Assembly: GCA_035222895.1 (NCBI GenBank)
Contig: JAVYIG010000598.1
Location: 310,001-374,000 of the forward strand
Length of the DNA stretch: 64,000 nt
Reading direction: 5' to 3'
Source: Strongylocentrotus droebachiensis
Taxonomy: Eukaryota; Echinodermata; Echinoidea; Camarodonta; Strongylocentrotidae
Below the pieces are notes generated by a model, which worked only from the letters and a program-made list of their open reading frames with translations, was not told where the DNA came from and did no database searches. Position numbers and translations under genes: made by a program. Below, in pieces: positions 25,201 to 37,200 of this stretch; the stretch's first letter is position 1, and the number at the start of each line of letters is the position of its first letter.

Positions 25201-28200
25201 CTCTTTCTGGTTTCTCGAGAGCCACTTTCGGCGGCATCTCGGGATACGATCTCCAGGTGGTTAGTCTTGGCTATCAAGGCTGCGGGCCCTGAGGCCTTGA
25301 CGCCTGGCAGGACTCCTCTTGCCCATGATACTCACAGTTTCAGTACGTCTTGGGCTCTTTTCATCGGAGTTTCAGTTCAAGAAATCTGTAAAGCAGCTTT
25401 TTGGAAGTCTCCAAGTTCTTTTACTGCTTTTTACCTCAAAGATGTGCCCGCGGGCGAACGAGCCTTTGTGGTCGCTTCTCTGAAGGCGGCTTCGTCGTCT
25501 ATTTCTCGTTAACTTGATGAGTTTGCTTGGTTTTTACCACCCGGCATTAATCTGTGCTGGTCTTTAGCAAAGTAGAATAGGTAGATACGTTGATTTATTG
25601 ATGTAAATCATGAAAATCAGTATTGATTTTATTATTTACGATATAAATCTACGTATCTACCTATTTTCCCTCCCTCCATCCCCAGCGCCTTTACCAAGGT
25701 GTGTCCTAGGGAACTCGTGATAAGAGGAAGAGGTTACGTTGGCGGCGCTCGGACGCAAGGGTCACGGAGGGCGCCATTGGTCGGGGGGTATGAGCAATTT
25801 GGCGATGTGTTTTAAGTTTCGGTTATGCAATGTTGAGGTGCAACAATAGCAAAGTAGAATAGGTAGATACGTAGATTTATATCGTAAATAATAAAATCAA
25901 TACTGATTTTCATGATATAGACTAATGACAATAAATAATGAATAAGTAAAAGGTAACGGTTAACAAATGATTTAAAAGAATACATATTTTCATCAATTTT
26001 GGAAACGGCTCCCGGTCCTGGAAAACGGCTCCCGATTCTCTAACAAAATTTAGGACCGGGAGCCGCTTTTTCAGATATTTGGCTCCCGGTCTGCTTTGTC
26101 TTAATAAAAGGCTTGAACACCATGTTATTATTGAAAATATCTGCCAGTTTGGTTTGTTGTGATTTAGAGAACTTCAGTCATATTTTAATTTGTGTGTGTG
26201 TGTGTGTGTGAGACCCTTGCATCTTTGTATTAGAAATGGAAAGAAACTGGTAACTTAATAAATTAGTTGTTGTTGTTCTTCTTCATATTGTTTTGTTCTT
26301 GCTTTTGTGGTTAGCAAATTTCTCGAGCCTGAGCTTGCTTGCTAGGGCTGCTAGGATTGCTAGGATTAATATTTTTATTCCTTAGAAAATACCAAAAGAA
26401 CTCTTTTATGAACAAATAGGTTTTCAATTCAATTCAATTCAATTTATTCACTAATTAAAACCACATGGAATACAAATACAAGTAAAAATACCAAAAAAAG
26501 ATAATTTCAAACATAATGACAATAAATACAAGTAAAGCTTGGTTTAAAATGAATTGAGACAAATGAAAGATTAAAAAATTTCATCCCTACATTGAACGTG
26601 AGAAAATTATAAGTTTTGAGTTAATAGATCTAAAATATCACACTTGTACACCCAAGGTAATAAATCTGTGAGTGGAATATATTGAAAACCACATGAAGAT
26701 GATCCTTGTATTAATTTTGTAGAAGACATATTATTTTTAGAAACACTTAAATAAAATGACCATGAAGAAGAAAAATAGTTGAAAATGAAATTAGCCATTG
26801 TCTTTGAAGAGTATAGATAATTCCACTCCACAGGCTCTTATCCAATTGTATTCTTTTTTTCTTCACATTTGTGTGTTGGTATTTAAACATGTATCATTCT
26901 ATTGAAAGTACCTGTACATGCAAACTTGGTTATGAAGCAGCTGCCGTTTTAAATCATTACATGCCCATCAAAAAGTAAAAGAGTGGAGTCTTTATTCATG
27001 CAAACTTAAATTGATATTTAGAGAGTCTTTTGCTAAATGCCCAGCATGTAGCACTGACGTATTTGTAGTGATAGACCTTTGGTATTTTAAAAGCAATTCA
27101 AGTGAAAAGGCTCTATTGCTATGGCAACTCTTCCGTAATATAGTCATTTCATTTTGAATTGATGATTTTAAGGATCTTTTTTAAAGGTTGGATCAGAGTG
27201 AAGCTTACGAAGTAGATCCGATGATGACAGAGAAGGATATTTATACAGGAGATTATGAACACTCCAAGTTAGTTTGTGGTACATTATAAATCTAAATCTG
27301 CTTGGAGCCAGACGGGCTTTAACTCACATACATTAACACAGATTTAACATCCTGCTGTCTTTGAGCAGAATAAATATGTGTAGTGACTGATTTGCCAGAA
27401 GGAGCATTCTCTTTCTGTTCCATGAGTCCCATGTCTTTTGGCAAAATTAGATTACCGGTAGTCTGTTGCGAGATAGGCACAATCCAACCCCGCTCCCATC
27501 CGAGAAAAAAAGACTCCTTAGCAATTGCATTGAAAGAGTACTACAGTCAAATTAAAACTTTAAAATTTGATAATTTGATATATTTTTTCTTGTCCACAAA
27601 AGGTGAAGATGTTTTCCACTAGCATTACAAGGTATATAATGAAACAAGACAAAAAGTAATGGGCTCATAAAGCAGGAGATACCCAATTGGAGCTCGACTT
27701 TGTAAAATGCTGCCAATAATGGTATGTTGCTTTCATCACTTCTTGATAATAAAATATGGCACAGGTTTGTGAGTGAGCCAGTTGCATCGCGCAGCCTTGA
27801 TAATTGAAATGACATTGTCCTCTCACATTCAATGCTCTACCTAATGTGTACCTTTTAAGTAAATGCATCACAACGCAAGAACATGCTGCCGTGCAAAGCG
27901 ACCACAAGCTTCTAGGAATCAGAGTCAGACTCGGTAGAATACACCTTGAAGCAAAATGAGACCATCTCCAACTGGGTGATTTGGTTCCAGTGTTTATTAC
28001 ATGAATGTTGTCTGTTGAGAGCCAGGTAGGCGTTAACTCCATCTCATGTGATCAGAGTTGATACCCTTCTGGTTATGAGATGGCAATGTGTTACCTTACA
28101 CTTGTCTGTCAATAGACTGTGAAAGCTTTGGTACTGATAGTAGGTAGAGTTTATATTTACACAAACCTTTCACTTCAAACACCAGCCCTCTTCCTCTTGA

Positions 28201-31200
28201 GTACCTGCATGGTGCTGAATGTGAGAATCCAGTGAATTGTTAATCAGTATTTGAAGTACTAAAACAAAGTATGTTGATTGTCATTAAATTGATATTAAAG
28301 CTAAAGACCAGTTATGGTCATCAATTGCATTGTGAAAGAAACGTTGTGAAATCGATCAGAAAAGGTTGATCATCTGGCATAGATGTACTGCAAGGTTCTG
28401 GAATCATCAAAATTATAAGAAATTTGGCCAAGTCTTCATAAAGTTAGAAGCACTGTACACAGAAAGATGTATATGGGACTACACACACTGCGCGACACGT
28501 GCATTTGTATCTCTCAACAGTATATAGATATACTAATTTACCAAATATATCAATTAGTAGGCGGTTTCCCGTAAAAAAAATTACCGTCATGTAATATTAA
28601 AAACATATTCTTTCACATGATTGGTAATAAGAGCTTCCATTTCATTTTTTGAAATTGGGGCGTTTCCAATACTGGTCTTTACCTTTAAATTTGGAGTTGT
28701 TGGTTTGGCATCTGTGCATTGGAGATGTATTTCACAAATAAAAGTCAGTGCTATAATGCTGTATCTCCACATTTGAAAGTGCTTGTTACAGTTTGTACCT
28801 AAATAATTATTGTGAGCAGGGATGGATTCAGGATTTTGTATAAAAAGGGTAAGAGCACAATTCCAAATATTATCTGTGACTTGGGAGCCATTTATCACAC
28901 TTTATCACACTGAAGATACCTGCTTTGTCCACTTCTTAAAAGGGGGCACAAAAACACAACTAGGGGCATATTTTCTTTCCTTGTATTATCAAGGTATGCA
29001 CAAATGGGTTTTGAAAGGTAGGTCATTGGCTGGTTGTGCTCCCCCACCATACCCCCACCCTCAAACCTCCATCGCTTGTCAGAATATCATCCCTGGCTTC
29101 TAGTCTGTTTACAAACTGAGTGTTAGGGAGTGTGAATGAACATGGTATGGATCATGTAGACTAGCTACCATCTTGATTACCTATCGCTGTGTACATTTGA
29201 GAGAGGAAGCAATTTCATTTTAAATGAGGGAGAAACACCAAACGGTGCTATTGTCATATGTTTCAAAGGTAGACGTACCCATAACAATGAGTTGGTTCAA
29301 TAATGCTGACTCTAGGACTGTCGAATATAAACAGCATTATTTGATATGGGGCAATAATGTAATTAATGCATATTAACCTCCAGCAGGTTGTATAGTAATG
29401 CTCATGTCACCATTGCAACTTGTCATTAGGGGTTATTAACACGAGTCATGCGGAGACTGTGACCTTCTTTTGTGTACATTATTTACTCTATTTTTGTTTT
29501 TGAGTAGTTGAGTCAAATTTAATAAATATATATTTTACCATTCAAGATTACGCCCACCAGTTGCCATGGAAATTTACGCGATGGCTTTAAGATCATTGAG
29601 AAACTTGAGTTCAATTTGAAATGGGATTTTTATAAGTTCTTAAATATCTCCTGTATATACATGTAGATATGATATTGAAGTTTCAAAGCTATATTCCCTT
29701 TCTAACACTGGTATTTGCATGTATTAATGACAAGTTTATTACAAAGAAAAACCTTTCTCTTGGTTGCCATGGAAATTTATGCTATGGCATTAAGATCATT
29801 AAGAAACTCGAGTTCAATTTGAAAATGGGATTGTTATAAGTTCTTTGTCTCCTGTATATGGATATCATATTGGAGTTTCGAAGCTATATTCCCATTCCAA
29901 AACTGGTATTTAAATGTATTACTGACAAGTTTATTACAAAGATTAATCTTTCTCTTGGTTGCCATGGAAATTTATGCAATGGCATCAAGATCATTGAGAA
30001 ACTTGAGTTTAATATGAAATGGGATTGTTATAAGTTCTTTATCTCCAGTATGTGGATATGATAGTGAAGTTTATTACAAAGAAGAAAAATTATCGAGGTA
30101 GAAAGAGTAATTGATCATTAAACAGCATTAATTATGAAGACATATTTATGAATATAAATATAATAATATGAATATATGAATAAAATAATATTAATATAAT
30201 AATTTTGATATATGATATAATTATAAATCTAACCCTGAATCTAAACCTAACCTAAACCCTGACCTAAAATCAACCTCAATCCTAACCTCAACCCTATATA
30301 TCTTTGATGAAATGAAGCCTTGAGCTTGATGTTGCTTTCAAGAGGAATTTAAATATTGAACCTATGTCTTTTAATGTCAACAATGTAATCTGTATTGATA
30401 ATTGATATGATGTTATAATCTCTCTTTCTGCAGTTTTCCATTTCTCGCCGCTGCCCAAGTATGTCCTGGAGAGCTGCCTCCTCATAGCCATGTTGCTTTC
30501 TAGAGGAATTTATATTGAATCTTCGCTTTTAATGTCAACAATGTAATCAGTATTTATTTGCTAATCTCTCTCTCCTTATGCAGTCTTCCATTTCTCGCCG
30601 CTGCCCAAGTATGTCCCTGAGAGCTGCCTCCTCATCGCCATTGGCTTCATCATCGGTGCCCTCTTTCTGGCCAACACGGCATCGCCGTTCAAGCCAGAGC
30701 TCCAGGCCCACATCTTCTTCCTCTACCTCCTGCCGCCCATCATGATGGAGGCGGGCTACTTCATGCCACAGGCTGCCTTCTGGAATAACATAGGAAGTAT
30801 CCTCATGTTTGCCGTCGTCGGGACCCTCATCAACGCCTTCACCATCGGGTTGTCCCTGTGGGGCATCTCTATGGGGGGACTCCTTAGTAAGTTTGATGTT
30901 TTTATAAATTTAATGCTTCCTGGGAGAAAAATAAATTGTTTAAATATATTTGTGGCTTACACCCAGTAAATAAAGATCGATTGATCGATCTGTAATTGAT
31001 CTGTAATCCCGATGGTTCCAAGATTTTTTCTGACTTGTTTTCAATTACAGATCGATCAATCTATCTTATTTACTGGGTGTAAGCCACAAATATATTTAAA
31101 TAAGTTTGATGTTAAATATTGAGGAGTGGGTGTGTCTACAGGAGGACTTATTAATGAGTTTGATATTATTACTATGTACAACTAAACCCTAGGGACTTTT

Positions 31201-34200
31201 TTCTAGGCATTTACATTGGGGACTCCTGAGTGAGTTTAACGTGATTAACGATTGAGAGGTACTAGATTTAAGTGGTATTTGGTATGAATCTGCTCGGTGT
31301 TCAATCTTTGAACAAGTCAAGCTCACCCATGGTTTGCAGAGTAGCGCATACTCAGTCTATCTGTACCCAACCCAGTTCAACTCAAAAAGAAGCCGGTAAG
31401 AAATTAACAATTAACATTGTAGCAATTTTAGTCATCTCCAAAACTATTTTGAACGTGTTAAAACCTCAAATACCTGTGACATCAAGTACCTGTGAGTGAG
31501 GTTTTTTTCTCCATGAGCCATACCAAGCTAGCTTGAGACGCCTCCAGGGCATCCCAGAGGCCACTCTCCACAAACCACACCAGCTTATGGGTCACTTCGG
31601 CACACATCTCACACCTGAAGTGCGAGAGAAGCTTGAAATGAAAGAACTTGATTTGGCTGTTCATCTTTAATAGCCATTCTCAGTCAAACTCCAAATACAT
31701 GGGAACATTTATTCGCATTACGTAAGCATATCCATTGGGACTTCCAAGGTGCTCAACAACTGTTTCTCTTGTATCACCTATCTTCTTTTTTGCAGAATGG
31801 TAATAAGAATATTTCTTATGCTTTCTAAGGACTCAAAGCATCAACTGAATAATACATAGCAATGCCACAACTAATGAGAAACATCGCCATAAACTTGCGG
31901 AATTCAACAGCACGTAAATATGCTTTAGGGAATCGCTGTGACTAAAATGTTAATGTCTCTAATTCTCTGTTTTTATAGGTGGAAATACAACCATCAATTT
32001 CTTGGAGTGTATGACCTTTAGCAGTCTCATCTCTGCTGTGGATCCTGTCGCTGTTCTGGCCGTCTTTGAGGAGATTCATGTCAATCAAGTCCTTCACATT
32101 CTGGTCTTTGGAGAATCATTGCTCAATGATGCTGTCACTGTGGTAAGTTTATTCTGTCAATTGTTATAGAGATTGCCTGGTTTTCTTAAATACATCAGTA
32201 CTCTAGTACCGTAATTAACGTTGTATAAACCGCCCTCGTGTATTAACCCCTCTTTTTCGCCCTAAACAATTTTTTTAATTTTTTTTTTTGCTGACTTTTT
32301 TTTTGCTGACCGACTTAAAAAACAGTAGAGGACCTAGGATAGAACATTGTGGTACGTGTAAAAGAAGAAAAATTGGAGGAATTATTATTATCAACTACAT
32401 ATTGAAATCTATCAGAAAGTTTACTTTCAAACCAAGATGACAGACAAATTTGAGTGTTGTTCTAGTTTCCGAGTGGTGAGTCAACACACCGATTACTGAG
32501 CTGGGAGACATTGCCAGGCATAGCACCGGGTGGCGGGGCATAATTCGAAACTTAATTTTTTGTTGGTGTACCGTGTATAAACCGCACCCCTGACTTTGAA
32601 TTTTTTTCGGCGGCAAAAAGTTGCGGTTTATACACCGTTAATTACGGTATGCGGGCCTCACAAGCATTTCCATCCTTACTTTACAACAAACAATATCGTG
32701 TCAAGAATCGTCTAACTTGGTGCCATGGTAAATACATGTCTGATCAATTTTCAGGCAATTACAGGCACAACTCTGGACTCTGGAGGAAAAAAAATCTTCA
32801 AATTTTGGTAAAAGTGGACTGTGATTGGGCCAAGCATTATCCAAGTTTGGCAGAATTTTTTCCATATGTTGATAACATGTTGATAATCTAATATTCCCTA
32901 TGTTTACCCATCACCCCATTATAGTGCTTAGTATATGGTCTTTAATGGGCGCCTAATGTATTGCAGGTGGTAGGTTAATTTACCTCTTACAGCATAATTG
33001 CAATTAAGAAATGATTAGCCTTGTCAAGTTCAACCGCAGTAAACAGAGCTGTCATGACATAAAATACGATATGTACTGCCTTTACCAATTCTAGCCAACA
33101 TACATGTATATATAACTACCGTAAGTTAGCTACATTTAAATGAAAGGTTACGAAGCCAAATTCATGATCAAAAATGAATAATGTAGGTCTCGCCCTTACA
33201 GGTTTTATTCACAGTTTATCGTGTATACTCTTAGCATAGTGCAAACACATTATTCATATATTGATCCATATTGATAGATAGGCCTACTTGACAACTATAT
33301 TGCATCCGGTGGGTGTCAAGTTTTGTTTTGTGCAGTGTGTTGTTGTAATTAAGTAGGCTATAAAATACAATATAAACGAAAGATATATAGGTCACCCAGC
33401 ATGATTTTTAAAATAAATAACAATTTCAACAACAAAAAGTGAGGCAAACAAAATGGTAAGGAAATTGCATTGCTAAAATTGAAACACTTTTTTTAGAAAA
33501 AGGGTACTGTTTATCCAAATGCTATCACCCCTAAATATTTTGTTTGTCTTTGCTGTCATCAATGTTTAAATATCCTAATGGATTATGGTTTATGAAGGTC
33601 ATGATTGCTTAATAACTTATGAATCTATAAACTGTTACTATCATAATAAAAATAGACCTCAAAATGTGGTCATAACTTGATTTTATCTTTTTATGCATAT
33701 TTGGTCTTTTGCAGGCTGAGACTGAAGTCTGTACAATTGTATTAGTGGTTTTGGAAATAAAAAGAGGAAAGACTCATTGGTAGTTATACAAGTTATTACA
33801 ATGTGTTTTCAACACATAAATAATTGAAATCATATTGAGTTGAAATTTTTGCAAAAAATAAATTCAATATATAGCATAATATAAGCTTATATAGTTTTGT
33901 ATTACATGATTTTATGGTGCTTTATCTTTGTTTAGTTTGACCTTTTACTGTGATATGTAAAGAAAAGAATTTACTTACATTTTTTAACAGGATTTAACTG
34001 TTCTTCGAATAGGCAATAACAATGATTTTCTTTTATTGCTGCATTGTTCTAATAAGATATACCGTAATGTTTCTATAAACAATATATCTATGTTAACAGA
34101 CTTTGTCAAAAAGTTGGAAAAATTGCAAATTTTTGATCAAAACTGGTGACTTTCATTGAAAGAACCTTTCATTGTGTTGCCTATTTGAGAATTTCAAAGC

Positions 34201-37200
34201 TTATTTTCCTTTCTAAAATAAGTCATAAAAGAAGAATGGATGCAGTGTACGGGTATGCAGAACTTTTTTCCCCTTTCTACTTATCCATTGGACATGTTTT
34301 GTAGAGCTGTGAATCAAAAGTTAATGAGGCATACCGCAAAATGTGGGATGATTGCCCCAAAAGGGAACTGTATGCGTCTTGAAGTAGCTAGGAGCCAATA
34401 CAAGATTGTGCTGGTAGTACCAGGTACTACATTGATGGTCATGTACAGGGAAGTAACAGCCCTTGATTCTGATTCTATACAATCATACCATGTAATAAAG
34501 TATATTGACTTGTTCATACAGCAAAGGCATAGTATGGGTCTAGCCATTGAGGGGGGGGGGGGGCACTTGCAACATTGGAAGGGGAACCACCTGGCTTACT
34601 AGGCTACCAGTTAGTGTTTTTTTTTGGGGGGGGGGGGGTTGTAGGTGGGGATCCTGTCATCAACTTCTTTTGGTTACAGTATATTTCCCTCTCTGTTTCA
34701 TTTTTTCTCTTTTTTTTTCTCTTTTTTTTTCTTCATTCCATTTGGAGGGGGAGGGGGGATGTGCCCATCTAACTATGACACCATTTTTGAGAATTCAGAC
34801 AAATCAGGTCCAGGTAGTTGATTTAAAGTTTTATACTTTGACCTGAAAACGAATGTGCTTGTCGGTAAGCAGCCCCCTGGGAATCTACTTCTTTGCTCCA
34901 AGAAATCAGGAAGTCACCATTGTTAAAAATCAAAAATTAAAATTACAATCACATCTATTCATTCAATGGTCTGTAGTAGTCTTCAGTACTTCAGGTGTTC
35001 TTGCAAAATGGTATAATATATTTGCATAGTCTCTGTGCTTTATGTATTTGAACATTATGATTTTTTTTTTTTTTTGAGTCATTTGATGAGATTGATGGAG
35101 GACACCACCTCCACAATACATCATCTTTGGTTAACTTCCTATCCTAGAGAGACTGGGTAATCAACTTATCAGATGCTGTAAGAGCGAGGGGTCAGTGACA
35201 CAAAGACGTAACTCCATTTTGGCCATTTTGAGAAAAAGTGGTTTATGTGTCACTGAGCACTTGGGCCTTAAGGAGTTAAGTCTATGTTTCACTAGCCATT
35301 GATTCAATGGGGTGTTGGGTGAAGTTAAGTCTTTGTGTTTCCTGGAAAGCCCACATTTTTCTGAACATTTTTATATCAAATACTCACTTTGGCAAAATAT
35401 GGAGTTACGTCTTTGTGTGACTGAACCCTCAAGGTTTATTTTGATTTCAATCCTAGGTGCTGTACCGTGTCTTTGAATCTTTCAATGAGATCGGAGGAGA
35501 ACACCTTGTAACTCGGGACATCATCTTCGGCTTCATCTCCTTCTTCGTGGTCGCGTTCGGAGGTATCCTGATCGGTCTCATTATGGGTTTCCTCACAGCG
35601 CTCATCACCAAGTACACCTACAAGGTACGCGTCATCGAGCCCATCTTCGTCTTCGTCATGGCCTACCTCTCCTACATCATTGCTGAGATGCTCACCCTGT
35701 CCAGTATCCTTGCGTGAGTAGTACAACCATCAGGGGCCAGTTTCACAAAGACTAAGATCGACTTTAAGTTGGACTTAATTATGGCAGGCAGTTCATGCCA
35801 CTAGTTGTTCTCAACATTGGTCTCTCAACTCTCCTACAATAATGAACTATAAAAAACATAAATTCTGTAGATTTGTGACCACAATTGGTAAGTCCCTTGA
35901 GAAACCAATGCCAGTAAATGATGAGAGAAAATAGTGGCATGAATGGCCTACCACTTATTTAAGTCCAACTTAAAGTCGATCTTAGTCTTTGTGAAACACT
36001 CCCCAGGGGCCAGTTTCTTGAAACCGTAATAAGTCCAAGTTCGTGGACATCCCTTTAAATACAAATGGGCGCTAATGCTGTCACACACGATTCTATGGGA
36101 TGTCCAAGAAGTTAAAGTTAGACTTATGACAGTTTCAAGAAACGGCCTCCAGACTTCCAAGATCCAAGATGTATTTCTTCAGATGTTACCTCATTCAGTA
36201 TGATTCTATGGGACGTCCAAAAAGCTAAAGTTAGACTTATGACAGTTTCAAGAAACGTCCTCCAGACTTCTAAGATCTTTTCTTCTTTGCATGTACTTTA
36301 TATACTATTCAGTATTTGTGCAAGCTGTAGCTACTACCGGGTCCCTTCTCGAGTTGTTTGTTCACTCATTGTTTTGTTTAAAAAAGGAGGAGGGTGGTAA
36401 GCCGCAAATTCAATATGTTTACTTGCAGGTTTTGGGATACTTGCCTTAATTATCATAGTCACAAATATTGTTTATCTTTAGATACCATTATTTATTACAT
36501 AGATATGAAATGTGACTGGTGTGAAAATGCTTTGTATCTATTAGTTATTTATACATCATTAGCTACAGTTAGGCAATTAGATGATTAGGCGAGACAAGCA
36601 GGGAAGCCATTATATCGGCCTTAAACAAACATTGGTAAACAAACCGGGAGAGGAAATCATGACATCAGCATTTAATCCTCGAGTGGGAATTTCCTTTTTC
36701 AAGATTTCCTCATGTTTGTAATGTGTAGATAATGTCATTGTTTCAAGTCCAAGGGGCCAGAGTACAAGTTCATCAAATTGAGCATATGCCATTTGATTTG
36801 ATCGAGGTAAAGGTAAACACTTGTTTCATGTCAAGTGTTTCCTAATTCTTTTCTTTCTGGAGGTAATGTTAAAAAGAAGGTTGAGTTCATGTAAATTGTA
36901 AAGTTTATGAATAGCATGTAAGCTTTCTCGTTCATTTTGTGTCAGTTTGTAGAAGTATCATAGAAGGGTGATAGTAGAGATTTTCCATGACAAGGAATAC
37001 ATTTCAGATACCCTTACATGTAAATTATGACGAGCAATAGCTGAATAGTTTGGTCCAAACTTTCATGCCACTTGTGTGAATAATAGTCCCGATACCATTT
37101 TTGTTTGCATTGCATGTGTTTTTCATGCAGGAAGATTGAGTCAATTTTGTTTTATGATCATTTCAATACCTTACAAGTATACATCAATTCATATTTACTA

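Larger units (their letters stand above)
19980..25916 (+). mobile_element. DIRS1-like tyrosine-recombinase retrotransposon (complete ends, broken ORFs)
   Basis: The order is inverted terminal repeat, gag-like region, reverse transcriptase, RNase H, tyrosine recombinase, internal complementary region, inverted terminal repeat: the DIRS1 layout. The element is reverse-transcribed and joins the genome by recombinase rather than integrase, so no target duplication is expected. The trinucleotide GAT sits at both outer edges. All three coding parts are interrupted by frameshifts or stops, so this copy cannot move by itself. It lies in intron 1 of the exchanger, inside the 7.7-kb transposon. Confidence 0.92.
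18407..26115. mobile_element. 7.7-kb DNA transposon with 15-bp inverted ends and 8-bp target duplication, host to a DIRS insertion
   Basis: The ends CAAGCCTTTTATTAA and TTAATAAAAGGCTTG are perfect inverted 15-mers. They are bounded by the direct repeat AACACCAT at 18399-18406 and 26116-26123. Both subterminal zones carry clustered, inverted CCGGGAGCC or GGCGCCCGG motifs (18422-18520 and 26005-26095), probably transposase binding sites. Removing the DIRS element leaves about 1.8 kb without a transposase, so the element is non-autonomous. Eight-base duplications occur in hAT and P superfamilies; I cannot choose between them. Confidence 0.82.

Noticed and set aside
35436..35726. Acidic 96-codon minus-strand open frame
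   Set aside because: It is the antisense shadow of exchanger exon 4, which has clear family motifs on the + strand.
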